64,000 bases of DNA from Opitutaceae bacterium. GTDB taxonomy: Bacteria; Verrucomicrobiota; Verrucomicrobiia; Opitutales; Opitutaceae. The position numbers and the translations under genes were made by a program. Below, piece after piece: positions 52,436-61,996 of the stretch. The first letter of the stretch is position 1. Each line of letters begins with the position of its first letter. The DNA lies in contig JABTUS010000008.1 of the NCBI GenBank assembly GCA_015075305.1, forward strand, positions 62,001 through 126,000, given 5' to 3'. Below the pieces are notes generated by a model that searched no databases, was not told the DNA's origin, and worked only from the letters and a program-made list of their open reading frames with translations.

Positions 52436-54478
52436 TCAGGGATCGAGCCGACTGCCCAGGGCCGCGCGAATGTCGGGAAGGTCGAAATCGTGCAGGACGC
52501 CGGGCACAAGGATCTCCAGCAGCCCCCGGTGGGTCGGTGCCTGAGATAGAGCCAGATACGAATCCGGTCCGCTTTCGGCGGTGAGGCGGGCGATGCGCGG
52601 CTCGAGCATCGCGGCGAACAGGGCCGGCACCGTGCCATTGCCCCTTGCGATCAGACGAATGTGGTCGGCCGCGACATCGGTCCGGCGCGCAAGGAGGTCG
52701 AATGCACTCAGGATGTCCTCCGTCTGCATCGCCGGAAGGTTGCGGCCAACCAAAAGTGCACGCATGGCTGTCGAGTATTCGGGCGAGTAGCCGCCAACGA
52801 TCCGGCCACGTGGCGCGCTGCGTCCAAATCCACGGGGATCCACCGCGAGCACGATGTTTCCAGCCCGCACCAGCGCCTCAATCCGGGTTTGGTTGGCACC
52901 CGTCGTCATGGCTCCCGCCGGATCCAGGTAGATCACGGCGGACTTCTGTTTGGGTCCGCCATTGGGTACAAACAAGGAGGCGGGCAGGACGATCCCCGGC
53001 TCGGGAACCAGATCGAATGTTTCCACCCGGTAGCCGTCATGGTTGACAGTTCCCTTCGGCTCCTGAGCTGCCGATCGGCGGAGTTCTGTCACACCGAGAC
53101 GCCGCCGGACAATGCCAGTCAGATCGGTTGCGTGAGCGGCGGTCCTGTGCGGATATATCGTCCGCGCAAGGGCCGCATTCAGCGTCTGAATTGATTCGGC
53201 GTCTGGATACGATGTCATCACCTGGCCGGTCTTCGTGCAGTTGAGCGCCTCGACAGACACCGTGGGGGAATCCTGCTCAGCGCCATCTTCCGTGCGGTTC
53301 AGCAGCCATCGGGCGAACCATCGATACGTGGCCTCGCGGCGCGGTTTCGACCAACCGTGGGTGTCGTCGAACTCAAAGAAGGCGACGCGTTCCGCGGCGC
53401 CGAGGGCGGTGTAGATGCGCTGGGCTTCCGCAAACGTGGCCTTTGCGCCGGCGATGGGAAAATAGTCGCGCGTGGCGGTCGCCATCTGCAGGGGCTTTGG
53501 TGCAAAGGAAATCAGGAAATCCCCGAAGTTGAAGCCGTCCGCAATGAAGCCTGGAAAGACTTGCTCCGCGTCCTGCGGTCCACGCGTGGGCCACAGCGTT
53601 TCCCAGGAGGTGAGATAGCAGGAAGGAGCCGCCACGGCGATTCGTGGTTCGAAAGCGGCCAGGTAGCTCGTCATGGTGCCGCCCCCTGAGTTGCCCGCAG
53701 CGCCGATCCGGGCGGGGTCCACGTCGCCTCGCGTCAGCAGATAGTCCAGCGCGCGCATCCCGTCCCAGATAAAGTACCGCGCGACGCTTGTTCCCGTCAG
53801 CAGGCATTGGATGCCGGCCATGGTGTGCTCACCCGGGCCGCCTCCCTCGTACAGGGATTTTTTCCCGCTGGCATCCAGATATTGGAATCGCTCCCCCTGG
53901 CCGGGCGGATCCCAGGCAAGGACCAGGATGCCACGCTTGACCATTCCGACCCAGGCCCGCTGGTAGACTTCAGCCGCCTTGCCCGAGCCGCTGTGACCCG
54001 CCGCACCGAGTACGGCCGGAAACGGTGGACGCGCGTTTTTGGGCACGTAGACATTTGCCGTCACGTAGTATCGGGGCAGGCTTTCAAAAACGACTTTTTC
54101 CACGGTGTAGTCACCGCCATCCAGAACTCCGGTCACTTTTGCACGAAGCGGGGTCCGCTCGTTCGGCAAACCGCCGATCTCGGCCAGGAGCCGCTCGCGG
54201 ATGTATTGCTGCCGGGCCTCGATGGCCGCCGGTGTTTCCAGGGATTTGACCTCCGCAGCGCGCCGGGCCAGTTGTTGCTCGGCGATCGGCGTGAGGTAGC
54301 GGTCGATCATCCTACTGTAATCGGGTTCAGGGGCCGCGCCCGACGCGGCTGCTGCCATGGCCAACAACGGCAGCATTAGGCGGGAGATTCTGTCTGCTCC
54401 TTGCCGGAAGCCTGATCGTAGGTCGACGGCTGAGCCGCAAGATGTCCTGGTGTGGGCTGTGTGAGCGGGCGGGTGCAT
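52436..54478 (-). CDS. Exported tandem alpha/beta-hydrolase protein (acetyl-xylan-esterase-like)
   Basis: A protein of up to 680 residues. A hydrophobic signal-like stretch (MLPLLAMAAAASGAAPE, from Met35, 54376) makes 54376 the alternative start. The first hydrolase domain (about 90-400) has PFPAVLGAAGHSGSGKAAE, LAWDPPGQGERFQYLD, the nucleophile elbow GAAGNSGGGTM (Ser near 264) and a histidine in FDDTHGWSK near 374. The second domain (about 450-680) has AVIYLDPAGAM, LAVDPRGFGRSAPRGR and an elbow RLIARGNGTVPALFA in which Asn-Gly stands where Ser should be, so it is probably non-catalytic. Similar proteins act on acetylated or sulfated polysaccharides. It is divergent from the haem-protein module at 54671. 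Confidence 0.8.
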   Translation of the reverse strand: MHPPAHTAHTRTSCGSAVDLRSGFRQGADRISRLMLPLLAMAAAASGAAPEPDYSRMIDRYLTPIAEQQLARRAAEVKSLETPAAIEARQQYIRERLLAEIGGLPNERTPLRAKVTGVLDGGDYTVEKVVFESLPRYYVTANVYVPKNARPPFPAVLGAAGHSGSGKAAEVYQRAWVGMVKRGILVLAWDPPGQGERFQYLDASGKKSLYEGGGPGEHTMAGIQCLLTGTSVARYFIWDGMRALDYLLTRGDVDPARIGAAGNSGGGTMTSYLAAFEPRIAVAAPSCYLTSWETLWPTRGPQDAEQVFPGFIADGFNFGDFLISFAPKPLQMATATRDYFPIAGAKATFAEAQRIYTALGAAERVAFFEFDDTHGWSKPRREATYRWFARWLLNRTEDGAEQDSPTVSVEALNCTKTGQVMTSYPDAESIQTLNAALARTIYPHRTAAHATDLTGIVRRRLGVTELRRSAAQEPKGTVNHDGYRVETFDLVPEPGIVLPASLFVPNGGPKQKSAVIYLDPAGAMTTGANQTRIEALVRAGNIVLAVDPRGFGRSAPRGRIVGGYSPEYSTAMRALLVGRNLPAMQTEDILSAFDLLARRTDVAADHIRLIARGNGTVPALFAAMLEPRIARLTAESGPDSYLALSQAPTHRGLLEILVPGVLHDFDLPDIRAALGSRLDP

Positions 54479-54670
54479 GGGGGAATGGGAGAATGGTTGT
54501 GCTTCCGTTGGATCAAGAACGAACTACATTGAGGAGGAAAGGCTCCCGTTGGGCAGCAGCTTGTCGATGAAATTTCATCACTGTGCAGTTTTCTTGGAGT
54601 TACGAGGGATAGCGCTTGGCCTTGGACTTGACGACGGTAGGTTTTCCCCGGTTCCTGCCGGCTTGTTTTC

Positions 54671-57600
54671 ATGAGTGATACCCGCTTTTCAGCATCGAAT
54701 TTTCAACGCGTGCGCGACCCGATTCATGCAGCGTTTGTTTTTCTGGCGATCTTTGCGGTCAGGGGCAGCGGTGCTGCGGAGACCAGTGATGTCAAAGGCA
54801 GGCTTGCCTTCAATGAGCACATTCAGCCGATCCTGGCTGAAAACTGCTACCAATGTCACGGGCCGGATCCGGGGTCGCGCAAGGCGGGGCTGAGGTTGGA
54901 CCGCCGCGAGTCCGCGTACGCGCCGGGCAAGGATCGTGGTCCCGCGATCGTTCCCGGCGACACGGAAAAGAGCGCCTTGGTGCAGCGAATTGAGTCGGAG
55001 GATGAGGATGAGCGGATGCCTCCGCTTGAGGCGCACAAGACCCTCAAACCTGCCGAGATCGCGCTGTTGCGCCAGTGGGTCAAGGAAGGCGCCGAGTATC
55101 AGGAGCACTGGGCGTTCATCGCGCCGGTTCGACCCAAGGTGCCGGCGGGGACTGCGGTTGCCGGAGCGCGTTCAGCTGTGGATGCGTTCATTCTCGAACG
55201 ACTCGCCAAGGCTGGCCTCAAGCCGTCGCCCGAGGCCGATCGCTCCAGCCTGTTGCGCCGGGTCACCTTTGACCTCACGGGACTGCCGCCGACACCGGGT
55301 GAGGTCGCCGCGTTCGCGGCCGACACGGCGCCCAACGCCTATGAGCGCGCGGTCGATCGCCTGCTGGCGAGCCCGCACTATGGAGAGCATCGCGCCCGCT
55401 ACTGGCTCGACTATATCCGCTACGCGGATACGCACGGCCTGCATTTCGACAACCTGCGATCGATCTGGCCCTATCGCGACTATGTCATCCGGGCTTTCAA
55501 CGCCAACAAGCCGTTCGATCGTTTTGTCCGCGAGCAGCTGGCGGGCGATCTCATGCCCGCGAAATCGATCGAGGAGATCGTGGCCACGGGGTTCATGCGC
55601 TGCAATCTGACTACCAATGAAGGCGGCACGATTCCCGAGGAAGTTTTTGTCAACCAGACCCGCGACCGCGTGGAGTCCTTTGGGGTCACGTTTCTCGGTC
55701 TGACCACAGGTTGCGCGGCGTGTCACGATCACAAATTCGATCCCATCACCCAGAAGGACTTTTACGGCCTTGCCGCATTTCTTGGAAACACGGCTGAAAA
55801 GGCGTGGGATCTCAATGTGGCGGATCCGGATCCCGTCATCTGGCTGCCGGATGCCAAGTCCCGCGCCGCGATGGACGGTGCAGTGGCTTGGCGTGGCAGG
55901 CTCCAGGCCCGATTGGATGATTTGCGGCGCACCGCTGACGGGCGCTTCGCCGCCTGGCTTGCGGCGGGCAACAAGCTCCATTCGGTTTCAGACGATCAGC
56001 TCGAGCTGCGCCTGCGCCTCGATGAAGGCAAGGGTGATGTTGTCGCAAACTCCGCACCCAACGCCGGCACCGCGAGTTTCAAGGCTGACACCAATCCGCT
56101 GGTGTGGGGGGAGAACGCACTTTTCTGGCCGAGCATGCGCATGGATATCGCGAGTCAGCTCCCGCTGGGACAGGTCGGCGCGGTGGACGGATCGCAGGCA
56201 TTTTCCGGTGGAGGCTGGGTGCTGCGGCGCCAGAAGGTCGGCGGAGGCAGCACGGGCTCGGGCGCGCTGATTTCCCGCATGCGCGAAACCGGATCGAAGC
56301 AGACCCAGGGGTGGGAATTGTACCAGAATGATCAGCGACTGACGCTCACGCTTTCCCACGGGGAGGGCGAAAAATCCATCGAGGTGACCACCATGGAGCG
56401 CGTCATCGCCTTCGACTGGGCGCATGTCTTTTTCACCTACGACGGGTCGGGCAGGGCGGCGGGCGTGCGCATTTACGTGAATGGCAAGCCGGTCGCCATG
56501 GAGATTCGAAGGGACAGCCTGGCCGGTGCGAGCATCGCCACACAGGCGACGACGCAACTGGGCCGGCGGGATGATGGGGAACCCCTGCGTGAAACGTCCT
56601 TTCAGGATGTGAGGATCTATCGCCGCGAACTCACTCCGGACGAGGTCACCCGCCTGCCCCTTGAGGCTGTCGCCGCGGAAATCGTGGCCCGCAGTCCTGA
56701 CATGTCCACCTGGACGCCCGAGGAGAAGGACATGCTCGTCGACCGTTTCTTTGAGGGCACGATCGACACGGAGGCGATGGAGACGGCGTCGGAGATCGCT
56801 CTGTTGGACGATGCAATCGGGCAGTACGGCAAGGACGGAGTGCCGACTTTGATTGCGCGCGAGAAACCGACACCGGGGTCGTCGGACATCCTCAAGCGCG
56901 GCGACTACTATGCAAGAATGGGCCGCGTGCCGCCGCTGACCCCCCACTTCCTGCCGCCGCTCGCCGCCGGCGAGCGCGATGACCGGGCCGGTCTGGCTGA
57001 CTGGCTTCTGACGGACGAACAGCCTCTCTTTGCGCGCGTCACGGTGAACCGGATGTGGCAGGAGATCTTCGGTACTGGATTGGTGGATACACCCGGCGAT
57101 TTCGGGGTGATGGGATCCAAGCCCTCGCATCCGGAGCTGCTGGACTGGCTCGCGGTGGAATTTCGCGAAAGTGGGTGGGACGTGAAGCGCATGTACCGCC
57201 TGCTTGTGGCATCGGCCACGTACCGGCAGACGTCCCGGGTGACGCCGGAACAGCTTCTGAAGGACCCGGCCAACAGGCTTCTTTCGCGCGGCCCCCGCTT
57301 CCGCATGGATGGTGAGATCCTGCGCGACGCGGCGCTCGCCACATCGGGTCTTCTCGTTGACAAGCTGGGGGGCCCTCCCGTGAAGCCGTACCAGCCGCCG
57401 GGAGTCTGGGAAGAGGTGGCAATGCCGGAATCGAACACGAAGTCGTATGTCGACGACCAGGGGGCGGGCCTGTACCGGCGCAGCCTCTACTCGTTCTGGA
57501 AGCGGGCATCGCCGCCGCCGAGCATGGAAACGTTTGATGCACCGTCGCGCGAGACCGTTTGTGTGCGGCGCGCGCGGAGCAACACGCCCCTCCAGGCCTT

Positions 57601-57925
57601 TGTGACCATGAACGACACGCAGTGGGTTGAGGCCGCGCGCACAATGGCCGGGCGGGCCATGCATGCACAAACGGGTGCGGAGGCGCGCATCGACATGCTG
57701 GCGATGCTGACACTCGGCCGGCGCCTCGACGCTGGCGAGCGCGCGGTGATTGCGAAGTCGCTCGACGGATTCATGCGCTACTTCCGCGAGTCCAAGGGAG
57801 CGTCCGGAGAGTTTCTTGCGGTGGGCGAGAGCGTGGCCGACTCCGGGCTCGATCCCGTCGAACTTGCCAGTTGGACGATGGTGGCGAGCCAGTTCTACAA
57901 TCTCGATGAATTCCTGACAAAGTAA
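54671..57925 (+). CDS. DUF1549/DUF1553 haem protein with cytochrome c and laminin-G-like domains
   Basis: A 1084-residue exported protein. A signal-like segment (IHAAFVFLAIFAVRGSGA) leads to a planctomycete cytochrome c domain with haem site ENCYQCHGPDPG (Cys59, Cys62, His63). DUF1549 follows (about 170-380; RVTFDLTGLPPTPGEVAAF, YADTHGLHFDNLRS), then a laminin-G/concanavalin-like domain (about 500-660), then DUF1553 (about 770-1070; LFARVTVNRMWQEIFGTGLV, PSHPELLDWLAVEFRESGW). This order is a hallmark of Planctomycetota and Verrucomicrobiota. Function is not established; links to polysaccharide breakdown are suspected because such genes sit beside hydrolases and sulfatases. The next gene on the same strand is the usual DUF1501 partner. 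Confidence 0.93.
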   Translation: MSDTRFSASNFQRVRDPIHAAFVFLAIFAVRGSGAAETSDVKGRLAFNEHIQPILAENCYQCHGPDPGSRKAGLRLDRRESAYAPGKDRGPAIVPGDTEKSALVQRIESEDEDERMPPLEAHKTLKPAEIALLRQWVKEGAEYQEHWAFIAPVRPKVPAGTAVAGARSAVDAFILERLAKAGLKPSPEADRSSLLRRVTFDLTGLPPTPGEVAAFAADTAPNAYERAVDRLLASPHYGEHRARYWLDYIRYADTHGLHFDNLRSIWPYRDYVIRAFNANKPFDRFVREQLAGDLMPAKSIEEIVATGFMRCNLTTNEGGTIPEEVFVNQTRDRVESFGVTFLGLTTGCAACHDHKFDPITQKDFYGLAAFLGNTAEKAWDLNVADPDPVIWLPDAKSRAAMDGAVAWRGRLQARLDDLRRTADGRFAAWLAAGNKLHSVSDDQLELRLRLDEGKGDVVANSAPNAGTASFKADTNPLVWGENALFWPSMRMDIASQLPLGQVGAVDGSQAFSGGGWVLRRQKVGGGSTGSGALISRMRETGSKQTQGWELYQNDQRLTLTLSHGEGEKSIEVTTMERVIAFDWAHVFFTYDGSGRAAGVRIYVNGKPVAMEIRRDSLAGASIATQATTQLGRRDDGEPLRETSFQDVRIYRRELTPDEVTRLPLEAVAAEIVARSPDMSTWTPEEKDMLVDRFFEGTIDTEAMETASEIALLDDAIGQYGKDGVPTLIAREKPTPGSSDILKRGDYYARMGRVPPLTPHFLPPLAAGERDDRAGLADWLLTDEQPLFARVTVNRMWQEIFGTGLVDTPGDFGVMGSKPSHPELLDWLAVEFRESGWDVKRMYRLLVASATYRQTSRVTPEQLLKDPANRLLSRGPRFRMDGEILRDAALATSGLLVDKLGGPPVKPYQPPGVWEEVAMPESNTKSYVDDQGAGLYRRSLYSFWKRASPPPSMETFDAPSRETVCVRRARSNTPLQAFVTMNDTQWVEAARTMAGRAMHAQTGAEARIDMLAMLTLGRRLDAGERAVIAKSLDGFMRYFRESKGASGEFLAVGESVADSGLDPVELASWTMVASQFYNLDEFLTK

Positions 57926-57946
57926 TCCTTGGAATTTTCACGGCAC

Positions 57947-59494
57947 ATGCACCTGCACGATCAACACGACCCCCATGCCCATCTCTGCTCGGACCATGCC
58001 GGGGAGGGGCCGACGGTCTGGGATCTTCCCATTCCTCTTTCCCTGAAGCGGGAGTGGCTGCAACTGGAGACGCGGCGCCATTTTCTCGGGCGCACGGGCA
58101 AGGCGCTGGCGTGGGCCGGGCTGGCGAGCATCCTCGGCAGGAGCATGCCCCAGGCCTTTGCGAACATGACCTCGCGGCAGAGCGTCGTGCCCCACTTTGC
58201 GCCGAGGGCGAAGCGCGCGATTTATCTTTTCATGGCCGGTGCGCCGTCGCAGATCGAAACGTGGGACTACAAGCCGATGCTGTCGGACCTCTTCGACAAG
58301 GACCTTCCGGAGTCCGTGCGCGGCGGGCAGGTGCTGACGGGCATGACCGCGAGCCAGGCGCGGCTGCCGATCGCCCCGAGTCCGTTTGGATTCAAGCAAT
58401 ACGGCAAGTCCGGGATGTGGGTGTCCGATCTCTTTCCCTGGACGGCGAAGGTGGCGGATGAGCTGACGGTCATCAAGTCGCTGCACACCGAGGCGATCAA
58501 TCACGAGCCGGCGATCCTGCAGATCACCACGGGAAACATGTTTGCGGGCAAGCCCTCGCTGGGATCGTGGCTCTCATATGGCCTCGGAGCGATCAATGAC
58601 GAACTGCCGTCCTTTGTCGTGCTGACATCGAAGATGCCTGTGACGAAGAACGTGCAGGCCCTTTCAAATCGTCTGTGGTCCTCCGGGTTTCTATCGCCCG
58701 AGCATGCGGCGGTGACTTTGCGGCCGGGCGGCGACCCCGTGCTTTATCTGCAGAACCCGGCCGGGATCGATGGGGAGGCCAGGCGGACGATGATCGATGG
58801 AGTCAATGCGCTCAACCGCGATCTCTTCGAGCGTGTCGGCGACCCCGAGATCAACGCGCGCATTGCCCAGTATGAAATGGCGTTCCGCATGCAGACGTCG
58901 GTGCCGGAGCTGACCGACGTCTCGAAGGTGCCGAAGTCGACCTGGGATCTGTACGGAGAGAAGGCGAAGGAGCGCGGCACGTTTGCGTACAACTGCCTCA
59001 TGGCGCGCCGGCTGGCGGAGCGCGGCGTGCGGTTCACGCAGATATTCCTGCGGAGCTGGGACACCCACGGCGAGGTGCCCAGCCGCCTCACGGCGCTGTG
59101 CGAGGACTGCGACCGGCCCACCTACGGGCTCATCACGGACCTCAGGCGGCGCGGGCTGCTTGACGACACGCTGGTCATCTGGGGCGGTGAGTTCGGGCGC
59201 ACGGTGTATTCGCAGGGCGGGCTCAAGCGCGACAATTACGGCCGCGATCATCACCCGCGCTGTTTCAGCATGTGGATGGCGGGAGCCGGGGTGAAGCGTG
59301 GATTCACGTACGGGGAAACCGATGACTTTTCCTACAACATCACGAAGGATCCCGTCCACATCCGCGATCTGCATGCAACGATCCTCCATCAGTTCGGACT
59401 TGATCACAACAAGTTGACTTTCAAGTTCCAGGGGCTCGACCAGCGCATGACCGGCGTTTTGCCGGCTGAAGTGATTTACGATTTGCTGGCGTGA
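57947..59494 (+). CDS. DUF1501 protein, partner of the DUF1553 haem protein
   Basis: A 515-residue protein with a Tat-like start (ETRRHFLGRTGKALAWAGLA), suggesting export of the folded protein. The body has the alkaline-phosphatase-superfamily-like DUF1501 features: KRAIYLFMAGAPSQIETWDY, ITTGNMFAGKPSLGSWLSYG, TQIFLRSWDTHGEVPSRL, and TLVIWGGEFGRTVYSQGG with RDHHPRCFSMWMAGAGVKRG. It almost always follows a DUF1553 gene, here 21 bp after it. ATG at 57947 is preferred over the TTG at 57929. Enzymatic activity is unproven; a hydrolase of sulfate or phosphate esters is likely from the fold. Confidence 0.92.
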   Translation: MHLHDQHDPHAHLCSDHAGEGPTVWDLPIPLSLKREWLQLETRRHFLGRTGKALAWAGLASILGRSMPQAFANMTSRQSVVPHFAPRAKRAIYLFMAGAPSQIETWDYKPMLSDLFDKDLPESVRGGQVLTGMTASQARLPIAPSPFGFKQYGKSGMWVSDLFPWTAKVADELTVIKSLHTEAINHEPAILQITTGNMFAGKPSLGSWLSYGLGAINDELPSFVVLTSKMPVTKNVQALSNRLWSSGFLSPEHAAVTLRPGGDPVLYLQNPAGIDGEARRTMIDGVNALNRDLFERVGDPEINARIAQYEMAFRMQTSVPELTDVSKVPKSTWDLYGEKAKERGTFAYNCLMARRLAERGVRFTQIFLRSWDTHGEVPSRLTALCEDCDRPTYGLITDLRRRGLLDDTLVIWGGEFGRTVYSQGGLKRDNYGRDHHPRCFSMWMAGAGVKRGFTYGETDDFSYNITKDPVHIRDLHATILHQFGLDHNKLTFKFQGLDQRMTGVLPAEVIYDLLA

Positions 59495-59542
59495 CGCCGC
59501 GCGGGAAAACGGCAGGGTAGTTGGACTATCCCGTCCTGACGC

Positions 59543-61069
59543 ATGCCCGAGACAGCAGAAATTTCCAAACGTGTTTCCCGCGGAAGCTCCCACCGTCCCC
59601 TTGCCGGCGTCTTCTGGTTCTCAGCGATCGTGCTGCTTGCGCTGCTTTCGCTCGCTTTCCCTCCAGACGGCGCGCAACGCTCCACGCTCCCGCAGTTCAT
59701 CGGACGATTTCATCCGCTTGTCGTTCATTTCCCCATCGCCCTTCTTTTTCTCCTTCCCGTGATCGAAGTCTGCGCACTCTTCCGCCGCGGCCACGCCCTT
59801 AGAGGCGCACCCGCATTCCTGCTCTGGATCGCCACCGCGACGGCGATTCTTGGGACCGCACTTGGCTGGCTGCTGGCGCGCTTTGGCGGCTACAAGGGGG
59901 ACCTTGTCATTGCGCACATGTGGAGCGGGTGCGCACTCTCCCTGATCTGCCTGCTCGCGCTGCTCCTTCGCAGACGGTGGCAGATCGACGGCTTCTGGGG
60001 TTTTGGCATTCTTTATGCGCCTGTGCTCATGCTCGCGGTAGGAGTCATGGCGTTCACGGCGCATCAGGGCGGGCAGTTGATCTATGGCGACAAGTACCTG
60101 ACCGAATACATGCCATCCGCACTGCGATCGCTGCTTGGTCTGCCGGTCGGAGCGCCGTTCCTGAAGTCCGCGCCCGGCCCCTCCGTTCCGCCCGGCGCGT
60201 CGGATGGAGCGCCCGTGGTGGAGAAAGCGGACAAAGAGGACATCTCGTTCTACAATGCGCGGATTGAACCTGCCTTGGAGCGGACCTGTCGGTCCTGCCA
60301 CGGTCCCAAGAAGACGAAGGGAGGACTGCGGTTGGACACCTATGCGCTCATGCTGCAGGGCGGCGACAGCGGCCCTGCGGTAGTCGCGGGAAAGCTGGAC
60401 GACAGCGAGCTATATCGTCGCATCACACTTCCGCACGACGACGAGGAGTTCATGCCTGGCGGGAACAAGAAGCCGCTCACGGCGACGGAGACCAAGTGGA
60501 TTGAGCTCTGGATTGCAGCGGGTGCGTCTGAAACCGCTCCGTTGAGCAGCTTCAGCCAGGCGCCGTCTCCGCCGGAGGAAAAACAGAACGAAGCCGTGGC
60601 TTGGGCGCCTGACTATCGACCCAGGCTGGAAGTGGCGAAAGCGCTGGCAGAGCGGCTTGGGATCCGGGTCGTCGCCAGGTCGCAACAGCCGGGTGATGGC
60701 CTTGTCGTCCGCACGGCGAGCGCACCGGCTCATTGCACTGATGACGCAATCGCGGCGCTGGCTCCGCTGTCGGATGTGATCGTCGAGGCTGAACTCGCGC
60801 GCACCCGGGTCACTGACAAGGGGCTCGCCTCGATTTCAACCTGGAAGAATCTGCGCCACCTCGATCTCACGGCGACCGCTGTCACCGCCGAGGGGCTCCG
60901 TCCTGTCGCGGCGCTTGACAAGCTTGAGATTCTGAACGTCACGGATTCGCAGGTTGATCCAGCGGGCCTGCCGCCGGGGCTTGTGCGACGCGATGGACTG
61001 ACGATCTACGGTGCCACGCCCATTTCTGAAGAGACCGCCGGCTCCCAGCCCGCGCCCGCCACGCACTGA
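59543..61069 (+). CDS. DUF2231 membrane protein fused to cytochrome c and leucine-rich tail
   Basis: A 508-residue protein. The N-terminal half is DUF2231-like with about five helices (FWFSAIVLLALLSLAFPP, LVVHFPIALLFLLPVIEVC, WIATATAILGTALGWLLARF), including the histidines in GRFHPLVVHFPIAL that may hold haem. A planctomycete-type cytochrome c follows with CRSCHGPKKTKGG (Cys249, Cys252, His253). The tail has leucine-rich-repeat-like pieces (SISTWKNLRHLDLTATAV, VAALDKLEILNVTDSQV). It lies 48 bp after the DUF1501 gene and may anchor the module to the membrane and take up electrons. Confidence 0.85.
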   Translation: MPETAEISKRVSRGSSHRPLAGVFWFSAIVLLALLSLAFPPDGAQRSTLPQFIGRFHPLVVHFPIALLFLLPVIEVCALFRRGHALRGAPAFLLWIATATAILGTALGWLLARFGGYKGDLVIAHMWSGCALSLICLLALLLRRRWQIDGFWGFGILYAPVLMLAVGVMAFTAHQGGQLIYGDKYLTEYMPSALRSLLGLPVGAPFLKSAPGPSVPPGASDGAPVVEKADKEDISFYNARIEPALERTCRSCHGPKKTKGGLRLDTYALMLQGGDSGPAVVAGKLDDSELYRRITLPHDDEEFMPGGNKKPLTATETKWIELWIAAGASETAPLSSFSQAPSPPEEKQNEAVAWAPDYRPRLEVAKALAERLGIRVVARSQQPGDGLVVRTASAPAHCTDDAIAALAPLSDVIVEAELARTRVTDKGLASISTWKNLRHLDLTATAVTAEGLRPVAALDKLEILNVTDSQVDPAGLPPGLVRRDGLTIYGATPISEETAGSQPAPATH

Positions 61070-61075
61070 GCTGAA

Positions 61076-61996
61076 ATGATGAGTGCGCCGGCAGTGGAGG
61101 TGAGGGGGCTGCGCAAACGCTACGGCGCGGTCGAGGCGGTTCGCGGAGTCAGTTTCACGGTTCTACCCAACGAGATCTTCGGACTGCTCGGACCGAACGG
61201 CGCGGGAAAAACCTCGACACTGGAGTGCCTGGTCGGACTGCGCGAACCTGACGCCGGGGAATTCTCGATATCGGGAGTCGATGCACGGAAAGATCCCCGG
61301 GCCGTGAAGGAAAGGATCGGGGTGGCGCTGCAGAGCACGTCGCTTCAGGACAAGCTGACTTCGCGGGAGGCGCTGACGCTGTTTGGTGCGTTTTACCGTG
61401 AGCAGGAGGAGGTGCAGGCCCTGCTTTCGCGCTTCGGACTGGAGGAGAAGGCTGACATGCCCTTCGACGCGCTATCTGGCGGGCAGCGCCAGCGGCTGGC
61501 CCTGGCGATGGCGTTTGTGAACCGACCGCAGGTGCTGATCCTTGACGAGCCGACGGTGGGGCTCGATCCGCACGCAAGGCAGGAGCTTCATGAGGAGATC
61601 CTGCGCATGAAGGCGGAGGGTCGCACGATACTGCTGAGCACGCATCATCTTGAAGAGGCAGAAAAACTTTGCGACAGGATCGCCATCATCGATCGCGGCG
61701 TGGTGATTGCCAGTGGCACACCGGGAGAACTGATGGCGGGTCTGGATACGGCGCAGACAGTTGCCTTGAAGTGTGACCGCCCCGTGCCGAAAGCATGGAT
61801 CGAGGCGCTTCCGGGGGTTGGCGAGATAACCGGATCGGATGTGGAGTATCGTTTTCTCACGGCGTCAGCGAGTGAGGCAGTGGCCGGACTGGCGGAGAAA
61901 CTCGTGCGCGAGCGCGTGGAAATTGTCGAACTGCAGGTTCGAAGGTCCTCGCTTGAGGATGTCTTCCTGAAACTCACCGCCCGGGGAAAATCATGA
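61076..61996 (+). CDS. ABC-2-type transporter ATP-binding protein
   Basis: A 306-residue ATPase. Walker A is LLGPNGAGKTSTLECLVGL, Q-loop IGVALQSTSLQDKLT, signature [19 protein letters not shown], Walker B VLILDEPTVGLDPHA, and the switch histidine in LLSTHHLEEAEKLCD. The C-terminal domain (about 225-306, ending RRSSLEDVFLKLTARGKS) is the DUF4162-type tail seen in exporters of the DrrA/CcmA group. The stop overlaps the permease start by 4 nt (ATGA at 61993-61996). It begins 6 bp after the haem-protein gene; a longer Met-Met start is used. Confidence 0.95.
   Translation: MMSAPAVEVRGLRKRYGAVEAVRGVSFTVLPNEIFGLLGPNGAGKTSTLECLVGLREPDAGEFSISGVDARKDPRAVKERIGVALQSTSLQDKLTSREALTLFGAFYREQEEVQALLSRFGLEEKADMPFDALSGGQRQRLALAMAFVNRPQVLILDEPTVGLDPHARQELHEEILRMKAEGRTILLSTHHLEEAEKLCDRIAIIDRGVVIASGTPGELMAGLDTAQTVALKCDRPVPKAWIEALPGVGEITGSDVEYRFLTASASEAVAGLAEKLVRERVEIVELQVRRSSLEDVFLKLTARGKS

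Noticed and set aside
57929-57946. TTG start for the DUF1501 gene
   Set aside because: It adds only six residues, no ribosome-binding site stands before it, and ATG at 57947 is available.
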